Part shown: positions 24,282 through 33,785 of the stretch, piece after piece
How the letters are laid out: each line of letters opens with the position of its first letter
Position numbering within the stretch: the first letter of the stretch is position 1
From: Phorcus lineatus
Taxonomy: Eukaryota; Mollusca; Gastropoda; Trochida; Trochidae
Length of the DNA: 64,000 bases
Assembly (NCBI GenBank): GCA_921293015.1
Contig: OV121095.1
Span: 33,453,484-33,517,483 of the forward strand
Reading direction: 5' to 3'
Program-made: the position numbers and the translations under genes
Notes under the pieces: generated by a model
Told to the model about the DNA's origin: nothing
What the model saw: the letters and a program-made list of their open reading frames with translations, nothing else
Databases searched by the model: none

Positions 24282-24650
24282 AAAGTTGTCTTAATTCGTT
24301 TTCTTGGACCTCTTTCCTCAGTCGTTTCCTTTGACCTTTTTAGAATTGCTTGTTCCCTTTTTTCCCCAGCCTGTGCTTGCTCGACAACTTGTTGCATGGG
24401 AGAGACAAAGTTAATTTTAGGTTGTCCAGGAGGTTTTGTTAGTGCTTGTTTTTTTTCTTTTTTTTCCTTTCTTCTAAAATTTTAGGCCATTCCGGAAGCT
24501 CCAGTGTTCTGTCAACCGACATGATACCCTGTTGTTTCAGTTTACCCTGGACTTGCAGCAAATAATAGCGAGTTCATTTCTCTGTGTCTGGCACAAACAG
24601 TTTATATTGACTCATAGTTTTCTGTCTAACAGTTTGAAAAAACATATGAG
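24282..24650 (-). pseudogene. Unrecognised charged Polinton protein (copy A, broken)
   Basis: It corresponds to the frame at 43733-44032 in copy B, with conserved blocks such as SQYKLFVPDTEK and LEERK. Here an early stop replaces a Trp codon and there are several indels. The C-terminal tail is longer than in B because a CAA codon here is TGA in B. The basic Lys/Arg/Glu-rich C-terminal half suggests a helical or nucleic-acid-contacting protein, which is inference. Confidence 0.5.
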
Positions 24651-24714
24651 ATATTCATTATGGGCACATGGTTTAAATAGGCTTCTATCCTGTAGCTATT
24701 GCCCACACCTCTGA

Positions 24715-25071
24715 CATGATCAATGCTTCCTGTCTCACTTCATCCATATATTTTAATATAAATGCTATCACTGGTGTATTTTCAATTAAAATTCGTTTTT
24801 ACACATCATCTGTGGTGACAGGATCGGCCAAACGTGTTAGCATAGTCAAATAGTTATTATTAGGATTTGGTTGAAGATATTTTCTTCTTTCAATCATTGT
24901 CATCACTATACGAGCATCTAATAAACGTCGAGCTATGGCGACCATGGGTAACACCTGTTCATAATTCATATCCGTCACTTCTTGTATGGTATATTCATAG
25001 TCATGAAACAGAATTAAACTCTGTAGAAAATCATAATGTCTCAATAAAATAACGTGCCATGTTAGAACCAT
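24715..25071 (-). pseudogene. Unrecognised helical Polinton protein (copy A, broken)
   Basis: It matches the 124-codon frame of copy B (44072-44446), sharing LRHYDFLQSLILF, VAIARRLLDA and PLADPVTT-like blocks. In A the frame is lost near the start by a 1-bp insertion (24 bp after the first ATG) and ends early at TAA after TTDDV. Function is unknown. Its position between penton-like and charged proteins suggests a virion or assembly role. Confidence 0.5.
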
Positions 25072-25072
25072 A

Positions 25073-25470
25073 AAGGAAGTGGTTTCAAATGAAGAGTCAC
25101 TGTAACTGTACCAGTTAAAAATGTAGCTGGCTGACCTTCTTCGTCAGTGATGATGATATCAATGCTTGTAAGATCACATACTTTGATGGGTACATATTGA
25201 TATCTAGTGAAAATAAAGGATTTTCCATTTTTTAAACATAATCGTCTGAGTAAAGGCTCTTGTTTTTCACTCGCATAAGTTGAATCACAGATAGAAGAAT
25301 GTACATAAATATCTTTGAACTTTGAACTTCTTCTGACACTTAATACTGATTTCGTTTAGAGCAATCATCCAAGAATGTTCAAAATGTAGTTCATTCAATT
25401 GAAATGAAATGACCAGGACTGATTGTCAGGATAAATATCTTTACTGTCACTACTTCTTCAAATTATGTAT
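25073..25470 (-). pseudogene. Polinton penton-like minor capsid protein (copy A, broken)
   Basis: It is the copy-A counterpart of 44448-44890. The C-terminal signature around FTRYQYVP and DIIITDEEG is present. The N-terminal part has an in-frame TGA and an indel in the SGRRSSKF-equivalent region, so no product is expected. Identification follows copy B. Confidence 0.5.
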
Positions 25471-25480
25471 TTTTCCATTA

Positions 25481-25729
25481 TCACTTTTGAGATTTGATTT
25501 TAGGATTAGGAAGTAAATAGCCAAGACTACTACTCAATAATCCTGTCCATAAATTAGAATTTCCTTCCAAATACCAGTTCACTATACATGTAATAACCAC
25601 TATGTAAATAATGATGATTTGAGAGAAAAATACTGTTTCGTTTTTGACCACTTTTTTTTTCAAGTAAACTCTAGGTATTATTCGATCTACTACTACGTGA
25701 AAGAGGCTGTGACTCACTGGGGTCTTCAA
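25481..25729 (-). pseudogene. Small single-pass membrane protein of the Polinton (copy A)
   Basis: It contains a hydrophobic segment (IIIIYIVVITCIVNWYL) preceded by a Lys-rich stretch, and ends with the conserved tail LLSSSLGYLLPNPK. In A the N-terminal frame differs from B because of indels near 25700. Its place between integrase and capsid genes suggests a virion membrane or minor core protein. No family was recognised. Confidence 0.5.
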
Positions 25730-25774
25730 TCCTTTTGTGTTTGAAATACATTAACATCTTCCTTTTATAGGGTC

Positions 25775-26710
25775 TGATACTGTCTCATGTCTTTCTCAAG
25801 AATCCATGAGTTGTATTTTCTTGGCCAATGAAGCCATTTCACCGACACTTCTTTTCGTTTGTTTCGTGTTCGCTTTTTGATAATGTCTTGTATCCTATAT
25901 TCTTGGTCTGGATGTTCAGTCACGAACTACAATTCAGCAACACAAAATGAACCTCCCCAATCTTTCAGTTTGTACAATCATTGTCTTGAGACCAACAGCG
26001 TTGGGTAATGGTAAAGATTTCACCACTCCATTTTTCCTTCATTTTGTCTATCGACACTAGCAGGAGATCTTGTCCCAACATTCTATTTTTTGTATTGTTA
26101 TAACTCTTTGCCACTTTTTGTAATATATTTTTATATCTATATGTAAACTTGTTCCTACTCTCTCAGCATGAGGAAATTTCGTCTCATTGAGTGTAAACAG
26201 CTGTGTTACCTTGTGATTTTTCAAAAAAGATTAGACCCATTGATTCTTAAATTCTGAACCCATATCAGATTGAAAAATACCAGGGTGACGCACTTGTGTT
26301 TCCCACAATTTTGTCAAGGCTTTCACTACTTCCTGACCTTTTGTTGACTGTAGTGGATAGATCCAAAGATAGCGGGAAAATAAATCAATGATAACCAATA
26401 CATATTTTACACCATCATTATATTTAGCTAATGAAACCATATTCATCAAGTCGGCTTGCCAGTGACTAACTATACCTTCAACAAGATATGTATTTCTTGG
26501 AAACTTTCGTCTAACTTGATGAGTCACAGTGTATGTTTCCTGACCTTTCATCCATTTCTTGATGCGATTGAGACCAATCTTTAATCGACCTTCAGCTTTC
26601 ACAGTTTCGTATAATTTCTTGGCTCAAGCATAACTGCCAGGATGTTTAGGATTATAATAAATTCTCCCAAGGAGCCATTATGACCAACTAATTAGATTAG
26701 TCTGGTAACC
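25775..26710 (-). pseudogene. Polinton integrase with chromodomain (copy A, broken)
   Basis: This is the DDE integrase of the retroviral/Maverick type, which inserts the element's ends into host DNA. The open core (26231-26602) keeps the first catalytic Asp (HWQADLM) and the second (FQSDMGSEF). A TAA follows NQWV, just before the region holding the catalytic Glu. The C-terminal part is further reduced: about 150 bp of the SH3-like region present in copy B are missing near 25960-26050. Remnants of the chromodomain (EVSVKWLHWP-like) are near 25800-25900. Confidence 0.75.
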
Positions 26711-26780
26711 CACTATTTATATATCACAAACACATATTGTAAATTTCAACTACAATTTATTCAAGAAATGCATAGTTATT

Positions 26781-27057
26781 GACAGTAGTCTTAGAAAACC
26801 TTTCTGTAGGCACTCCTACCATATGGAGATAGTCACAGTCAGGAGACCACTTCTCATGCTCCACTCAGGGGTCATCCGTATATATCCATTCTTTGAGTCG
26901 CATACCACACTTAAAACAAATACATGATTCTTCTAGATTCAGACAAAAGAGTCCAGCATGAACCAAGTCTCTAGGATTTTGCTTCATTTGAAGAGGCCAG
27001 TCCTTACACAATTCCAATCTTTTCTCAAAGGAGGTGTAATCAGGCCTAGTTGGTAAT
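26781..27057 (-). pseudogene. BIR domain (IAP-like) at the Polinton end, copy A, 3' part
   Basis: The frame keeps the zinc ligands of a baculoviral IAP repeat: CFKC, then His 17 residues later in VEHEKWSPDC, with the final Cys seven residues on. Upstream are the usual DLxHAG and FEKRLELCKDWP blocks. An in-frame TGA (26865-26867 on the + strand) sits where most BIR domains have Trp, between DDP and VEH. The 5' part of the gene, with its ATG, lies across the BEL/Pao insertion at 31978-32026. BIR proteins bind caspases or signalling partners and block cell death. Confidence 0.75.
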
Positions 27058-27457
27058 TGTAATAGTCATGATTCTTTGTTTTTCATAAAAAAGATGATTT
27101 CAAAGTTCAAGTGTTTATTTAAACGGGAGGTTCATATTTGTTCATTAGGTTCATACACGTTCATAGGTTTCATAAAGCTTTCAAAGGGTTTCTACATTCA
27201 CTGCAATTGGTTAATAACATGCAGAATACCTCTGTTAGAACATTTTGACATTATCCCATATGAAAATCATTACCAATCTGTTCATAGTTGAATAATTTCC
27301 ATTTTCGTAACTTCATTAAACAGGGCATGGTCGCCGCCATTGTGGGATTTTCATTCTAAAAAACAAGAAGCGCAAAAGGGAGGTAACTCCCAACTAAGAC
27401 ACATAAAAAAACTGCCGCTAAAGTCACATAACTAAAACTAAACTGACTGCCGCCACA
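27058..27457 (-). repeat. BEL/Pao 3' LTR (copy A)
   Basis: 400 bp, TGTAATAGTC...GCCGCCACA on the + strand. It closely matches 31577-31977 and the copy-B LTRs. The 43 bp immediately inside it (27458-27500) duplicate the genomic flank outside the other LTR. Confidence 0.8.
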
Positions 27458-27486
27458 CTAATGAACCACTGTAATCAGCTACAGTC

Positions 27487-28300
27487 TCATATCCATAGAA
27501 GCAAGACAAGCTTCTGTATTGCACGTTCCAGATAAGAGATGGGATGACATCTTTTTCCATCAGGATCCAGTCTATTATCAGCCAGGGCAATCTTCACCTT
27601 CTGCACGTGATCATTTGCGTCAACGTAGGTCTCATGAACATGAGCAAGAGGCCACTGACTTCTCGCTAGGTTGTCATCCTTTAAGATAACAATGTCACCT
27701 ACTTGTAGGTTTCTTCTCGGACAATCCATTTCTGCCGTATCTGCAGGTTGTGGAGCACTTCCTTCTCCATCTTGACCAGAACTTGTTCAGTACATACTGC
27801 ACACGTCTCCACTGCTTGTGAGCATACATGTCAGCCTTCTGGAAGTGTCTAGGAGGTGGAAGCACAATCTTACTTTTCATAGTCAGCAGATTATTTGGAG
27901 ACAAAGGTCCGAGCGCTGCAAGGCACATAAATAACACTCCATATCGTTTCAACAACGATCTCTTTTCGTTGATAAGAAAAGGACCAAATACATCAACCCC
28001 ACAATAGGTGAAGGGAGGGGATTCATCAACCCATTCTCTTGGCTAATCCGCCATCTTTTGTTCCTGTAATGTGCCTCATGATCTTCTGCAGGTGACACAA
28101 TTACAGATGTAGCTCGACACCGCAGAACTGCACCCTATGATCCAGAATCCAGACGCTCGAATTGCTATTAGTCGTCATTCCACGACCCTGGTGGCAAGAT
28201 TTCTCATGAAAGTGTTTGATGAGGAGATCTGTAAGGAAGTGTCGTCAAGGCAGCACCGCCGGATGCTTGGTTTCAGTAGCGAGAGCCTCGACGAGTTCTA
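27487..28300 (-). pseudogene. BEL/Pao integrase remnant without catalytic core (copy A)
   Basis: The minus strand gives an HHCC-type zinc-binding stretch (about 28080-28260), the beginning of the core (LLKRYGVLFMCLA), and then jumps directly to LSPNNLLTMKSKIVL and the C-terminal RRNLQVGDIVILKDD block. The approximately 170 residues that normally lie between, with the DDE residues, are missing. The same jump is in copy B, so the loss came before the duplication. Confidence 0.7.
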
Positions 28301-28413
28301 CCGCATACACAAATTATCCTATCATGAGCAATGTAGGGATCAAAATTATACAACTTACTAGCTTTCTTCAAACTAGTTCTTCTGTTTACCTGCATCATTT
28401 TCATATTCCTTCT

Positions 28414-30479
28414 TCAGTAAACAATTTCCTTTTCTGCCTGACAAATATCTGCCACTGTTACAGTTTCATATACTGATCTCCTTGAGTCATGTTCAATGTT
28501 TCTTAAATCAGTCTTCTCAGAGAGGCATAAAGTCTTCAATCTAGTTTTTAACTTTAGACACAAGGCCACATCCCTTTTTGCTCTGTACCAAGTAGAACAA
28601 TGTTTCAGTCGTTGGAGTTCAAATCCCTTTGGAGACTCTGTAACCTGCATAGACATAGCTTTAGCTCTCTTGATCTCAGGATCATTTGGATCAAGAGATG
28701 TATCAATCTCACAGTCCCAATACTGTTTGGGTTCCCATAGTAACGAGGGTCCTGTCAACCACCTTGACTTGTTGACAAGTTCATTAACTGTCAGTCCACG
28801 TGATCTGTGAAGGGGAGGAATGTTCTCGGATCTGTGACACCCTGTTTGACACAAAAACTTGAAATCTTTTTGAGTCATTTGAAATATACCCCATCACGAT
28901 CCTGCTATCCGTCCAGAATATTTCCTTGATGTCTCTGTATTCGAGTTCCTCGCACATTAGAACACTGATTCGAACTGATACTACTGCAGCAGCCAGTTCA
29001 AGTCGTGGAATGGTTAGTTGCTTGAGTGGAGCCAGTCTTGATTTTCCCATTAAGAAGGAGCAATGTACACGATCCTGTGAATCTACCAGCCTTAGGTATG
29101 AACATTGTGCGTAGCCTACGTTGCTTCCATTAGAAAAGTTGTGGATTTCTAATGACTTCACTTCTCCAAATTCAGTACCTGGTTTGTAACAGCCTCCCAC
29201 TAATACAGATTCCAGAAGAAGAAGCTTACATCTCCATTTTTCCCATCTTGGTTTGACTTCGTCACTTAGCGGATCGTCCCAGTCTGTACAGTCACGGCAC
29301 ATGTGTTGAAGTATGGTCTTACCAACCATCACAACTGGTGCAAGAAATCCAAGAGGATTGTACACTGAGCTCACAGTCGATAGGATGCCTCTTCGTGTCA
29401 GAGGTTGATCCTGTAGAGTTATACGAAATTGAAAAGTGTCTGATTCAACATTCCACTGAAGCCCTAATGCTCGTTCAATAGGGATCTTGTCGTAATTAAA
29501 ATTGAAGTCCTTTAATTCTTTAGCCATATCTTCTGACGGTATGGTTGCGATCACTTCCTTTGAGTTAGATATGATCTTGTGCAGCCTAAGTCCACCTTCA
29601 TTGCGTATTCTCCTACTGTTCTCAATCAGGTTCACTGCTTGATCTACAGTGGGCAAGGATTTCAGGCCGTCATCAACGTAGAAGTCATGACGTAGGAAGT
29701 TTGCAGTTTCCATACATTGATTCATAATCATGTGCAATCTGCTTAAGTCCGAAGTTGGAACATCCTGGAGATGACGTTGCTCCAAACAAGTGTACATGCA
29801 ATCGATATTCTACTGATTCAGTCTCCTACGCACACTTATTCCACCATAGAATCCTGAGGTAGTCTTGATGTTTCTTGATAACTCTAAACTGAAAGAACAT
29901 CTGTTCTAAGTCGGACATGAATGCAATTCGTTCCTGGCGAAATCTAAGAAGAACACCAAGTAGTGCATTGGTCAGATCAGGTCCTTGGAGGAGATGGTCA
30001 TTCAAGCACTCACCCTTGTATTTTGCGCTGCAATCGAATGCCACCCTTATCTTATTTGATTTCTTGGCATGATAAACTCCATGATGTGTAATATACCAGG
30101 TGTTTATCTTTGTGTCGTTCAGTTCATTCTCTGGGACCTTCTCTGCTTGACCATTTGAGATGATATTTTCCATAAAGAGGACATAATCATTGTGGAATTT
30201 GGGATCACGTTTGAAGCGAGATGATAATTGCTTAAGACGATGAAGTGCCTGTACTCTGTTGTTTGGAAGTTTTGGTTCAGATTGCTTGAAGGGCAGGGGT
30301 ATTTCATAATGATTGTCGTCTAACTGATGGATTCCTTCCTGCATGATCTTCATGAATGTCTGGTCCTCATAAGACATCACAGCATTCTTGTTATGACGTT
30401 CACTGAAGTCAAGCTCCAACATCTTAATGGCCCGGTATGGTGAAGTATCGTTTACAGAAGTGACAAGACTGATAAACAC
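28414..30479 (-). pseudogene. BEL/Pao reverse transcriptase/RNase H (copy A, broken)
   Basis: Three frames in succession (29826-30479, 28784-29797, 28414-28878). The polymerase motif is [11 protein letters not shown] (YVDD active site), with FDCSAKYKGECLN and LLRFRQERIAF upstream. The RNase H-like part has FWTDSRIVMGYI. Stops or frameshifts occur near 29815 and 28880. Between 28784 and 28880 a segment corresponding to copy B 48620-48690 is lost. Confidence 0.8.
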
Positions 30480-30637
30480 TTCTTCCTTGATCCTTGGCAG
30501 TCAAAGTTCATAGGATTTTCAAGAGCAAGTACACGATGGCTTACTCCAATCGGATCGTTATCATTCTCAGTAAGATTATCTGGGTCCATAACCCCTACTA
30601 TCCACATCCCAGGTCAATCTTCTGTGCTTATGGTTCG

Positions 30638-31078
30638 TTACCTGTCGGAGGTAACATCACGTGGTGCAAGCGCTTGGGAGCAGTTATATCCAATGAGAAG
30701 TCCTACTTCTACGTCATGCAATGGAATCAGATCACCAGCAATTCTTGATAGATGAGGCCATTGATAGGCTTTCTCAGGGGTTGGAATATGATCCCGATTC
30801 GTAGGCATAATGTTCCGAGTATATGCAGCAGGCAAACGAACTACTACATCACTATTGTAACCTCTGACTCTCAAGCCTGTTACTTTCGTACTGTCAACAA
30901 TTTGACTTTCAGCATACATTGTTGAAAGTTCAAGTTTCACCTTTTGTCCTTTAAAGTTAAGTGCTCTGCTTGTGTCTTCTAACACAAACGTTGTGTCCGA
31001 TTGAGTGTCCAACAGTGCATACACAAGTCTCTCGTTATGAGGTTCACTTTGATGAAACAGCCACACTGGTACAATCAT
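30638..31078 (-). pseudogene. BEL/Pao aspartic protease domain, DUF1758 (copy A)
   Basis: It contains YALLDTQSDTTFV, the Pao-type catalytic aspartate motif, followed by RALNFKGQKV and VRLPAAYTRNIMP blocks. The Gag region that should precede it is deleted at about 31140. Confidence 0.75.
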
Positions 31079-31308
31079 AGAACATTTATTTCCGTTCCCC
31101 GTTTCGTTCAGGTGAGTGTAACTGTAACATACCTTGCTACTGCTGGGGATTCATGGTTGAATTGAATTTCATTACAAGAGTCAACTTTGTTTCCTAATGG
31201 ATGATTTTGAACATATCGCTAAACATAGTCACTTGGAGAATGCTCTTTATTTGGGGGTTCATAATGACTGTCACCATACAGATAGGTTTGTTCACTTTCA
31301 TACACATC

Positions 31309-31503
31309 TTAAAAACTAAATTTAGCTTGAGCCATTTCCAGTTCCATTTTAGCTTGTAATTGCGATGATTCAGCACGTTTGGAAGCTTCCTGTTTAACAT
31401 AGTCATACTTCACTTTCAGTGCAGCAACTTCGGCCGCAACATCGGCTTTCGACGCATGTGACCTATCTGACAAACCCGAGATAACTGAATGTCTATCACT
31501 CAT
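31309..31503 (-). pseudogene. BEL/Pao Gag N-terminal coiled-coil part (copy A)
   Basis: MSDRHSVISGLSDRS is followed by an Ala/Glu/Lys-rich heptad-like stretch (VAALKVKYDYVKQEASK), predicted here to be a coiled coil. The frame ends at a stop after AKFSF, where copy B continues. Confidence 0.6.
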
Positions 31504-31576
31504 GGTTTCAAAAGTTAGATATCCGATATTTTTAAAATTCAAGTTCGTAATTTCCAGATAAAATCAGTGTTCTTAC

Positions 31577-31977
31577 TGTAATAGTCGTGATTCTTTGTTT
31601 TTCATAAAAAAGATGATTTCAAAGTTCAAGTTTGTATTTTAACGGGAGGTTCATATATCATTCATTAGGTTCATACACGTTCATAGTTTTCATAAAGCTT
31701 TCAAAGGGTTTCTACATTCACTGCAATTGGTTAATAACATGCAGAATACCTCCGTAAGAACACTTTGACATTATCCAATATGAAAACCATTAACAATCTG
31801 TTCATAGTTGAATAATTTCCATTTTCCTAACTTTGTTAAACAGGGCATGGTCGCCGCCATTGTGGGATTTTCATTCTAAAAAACAAGAAGCGCAAAAGGG
31901 AGGTAACTCCCAACTAAGACACATAAAAAAACTGCCGCTAAAGTCACATAACTAAAACTAAACTGACTGCCGCCACA
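31577..31977 (-). repeat. BEL/Pao 5' LTR (copy A)
   Basis: 401 bp and nearly identical to 27058-27457. Outside it, CTAAT (31978-31982) pairs with GTAAT on the other side as the target duplication. Confidence 0.8.
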
Positions 31978-32026
31978 CTAATGAACCACTGTAATCAGCT
32001 ACAGTCTCATATCCATAGAAATCCAT
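31978..32026 (-). pseudogene. Start of the interrupted BIR gene (copy A)
   Basis: An ATG at 32026 (context AGCATGG) opens 16 codons, ending YSGSL, that meet the 5' LTR. They are in the frame that the BIR part resumes on the other side of the retrotransposon. This fits insertion of the BEL element into the coding sequence shortly after its start. No equivalent survives in copy B, whose 5' LTR is cut at 53281. Confidence 0.6.
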
Positions 32027-32126
32027 GCTATAAGAGCGATTGTAAAACACGTCTTTACAGTCCAAAGTCTCTAAACCTAATGCACTTCACCAGTTCATAT
32101 AGTCACTAGGGTTGCATTTAACAAAT
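32027..32126. other. Polinton terminal flank and duplication junction
   Basis: About 100 bp upstream of the BIR start codon, present once in the window, ending where copy B's repeat J begins. It may contain the BIR gene's promoter and part of the Polinton terminus. No inverted partner was recognised. Confidence 0.4.
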
Positions 32127-32407
32127 CGGACAGTGGCGCGCTTCAAATAGTCAAACGTAATTGTGGAGATTTATCTTAAACAAATAGGAGGGCAATTAGG
32201 GGTTGATAGCGTTTGCTAGGTTATATAACTAGTATCCATGTATATTGGACGTGATATCTACACCTCTGTGCATTTTTAAGGCTGTTTTTAGATTTTCATG
32301 GAAAACCAGTATTTGTCATTTACATGTCTTTTGGAGATGAAAAGTTAAGATGTTTAGATTTTATATCACCACATATGACATTTAGGTTCGTATCAAAGGT
32401 AAATAAT

Positions 32408-33785
32408 ATGTTCTATTCTTATGGTCCACAAGGAAACTAACTTTAAGAGGAAAGGTAACAATAATAAAATCCCAAATACTCCCATTGTTTACACATCTCT
32501 TTACATCCCTCCCAGACCAAGATAATGACTTTTATAAACGTCAAGATACTATTCTATGATTTATATGGTATGGCAAAAGAGACAAAATAAAGAGAAAAAT
32601 GTTAACAAATGACTATTTACATGGGGGTCTTAAAATGACTGACTTTCGTAATATATATTATATATAATATATATCTTAAAATCAAATGGATCAAACGAAT
32701 ATCAACAGATGGCCTTTAACTAAATTATGTTTATATCCATGTAATGATCTTACTTTGTTCAACTTCCAAAAATGAGGGTTACAAGGAACAAGTAAACTGA
32801 TAAAAAATTCTTTTTGGAGAGATGTTATAACCAGTTACGCAATACTGCAGAGTGACGATATATCTGATAGCAGTTCCCCCATTGATGAATTTTGTTGCAA
32901 ACAAAGATGTAAATTTCTTTATCCGATGGCACGATAAAGGACTAAAACATGTCTGTCAAATTTTCACAAAAACATGTGAAATCAAAGAGTATAAATTAAT
33001 TCAAAATGAATTCAATATACGCGATACATATGTAGCTTATTTCAAATTACTTAAATATCTTCCCAATGAACATATTTCCGCTTTGAAAAATCAACACCAG
33101 ATTCTCCCTATGATCATTCCTCTGCGAAATTGCAACTTATTAGAACGTCTTATTCGCTTTGAAGATTGCAAATTCATATACCAACTCTTTGTTTGACAAC
33201 AAAATCCGAAACTTTCAATATCGACTTCTACACAGAATAATTGTGACTAAATCTTTTCTTTACACCATTGGGCAAAATGATGATCAGCGATGCTCTTTAT
33301 GTGAATGTGAAAATGAAATGATTGAACACTTGTTTTATTGCTGCTATAAAGTGCAGTTAATTTTAGAAATCTGTTGTATATGGTTTGAAAATGAAACTAG
33401 TCATAATATGGATTTTAATATCTTCTCATTTCTCCTTGGCGACCCCAACGAAAGCATTCTTTTCAACTTTTTATTTACTATCATTAAAAAGTTCATCTAC
33501 AGATGTAAGTGTATGATCAAAGAATTAAACTTTAAACATTTAAAGAACATTATAAAGTTTCACTATGATGTTGAAAAATATATATTTGGTGAAAATAATG
33601 AAACTTTTTTGAAGAGGTGGACTGGCTGCTTCTCTACCCTTTCTATTATCTCCCCTATCCTTCCACCTTTTTTTCTATCCTCTTTATTTTATCTCTGTCT
33701 TTTCATTTCTTTCTTTTTCTATATCAGGTAAAAAGAAAAAGAAAAAGAAAAAAAAGAAAAGAAAAAAAAAAAGAAAAAAAATAAT
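32408..33785 (+). mobile_element. 5'-truncated non-LTR retrotransposon remnant (copy B, fuller)
   Basis: Same insertion as in copy A, with target duplication AAATAAT (32401-32407 and 33779-33785). Broken frames at 32852-33196 and 33159-33731 give the ORF2 C-terminal region, including NFQYRLLHRII and a zinc-binding CSLCECENEMIEHLFYCC (CxxC...HxxxxC). The 3' tail is (GAAAA)-rich. An AT palindrome near 32652-32675 interrupts the coding remnant relative to A. It is dead and 5'-truncated, since no reverse transcriptase core is present. Confidence 0.75.

Larger units (their letters stand above)
22440..27057 (-). mobile_element. Decayed Polinton/Maverick block, copy A
   Basis: A minus-strand run of virus-like genes: a BIR domain at the right end, then integrase, small membrane protein, penton-like protein, two unknown proteins, a Q/T/A peptide frame, and a packaging ATPase at the left. 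This gene set (retrovirus-like integrase with chromodomain plus A32/FtsK-type ATPase and capsid protein) is diagnostic of Polintons and related adintovirus-like elements. DNA polymerase B, protease and major capsid were not found. The terminal flank is displaced to 31978-32126 by the BEL/Pao insertion. Inverted terminal repeats were not identified. Confidence 0.8.
27053..31982 (-). mobile_element. BEL/Pao LTR retrotransposon, copy A (gag and integrase core deleted)
   Basis: Two LTRs of about 400 bp (27058-27457 and 31577-31977), TGT...ACA-type, flank a minus-strand internal region with DUF1758 protease, reverse transcriptase, RNase H-like region, integrase zinc-binding remnant and a DUF5641-like C-terminus. 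Flanking 5-mers GTAAT and CTAAT form a near-perfect target duplication. About 1.15 kb of Gag is missing at about 31140 relative to copy B. The integrase catalytic core is absent in both copies. Confidence 0.8.
9197..32126. repeat. Segmental tandem duplication, copy A
   Basis: Copy A holds repeat J, the calponin-homology exon, a CACTA-like insertion unique to A, segment K, the Polinton block, the BEL/Pao element and a short Polinton terminal flank. Almost all of it except the CACTA-like element recurs in the same order and orientation in 32127-53288. The junction with copy B is at about 32126/32127, where the Polinton flank meets CGGACAGTGG of repeat J. Confidence 0.85.
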
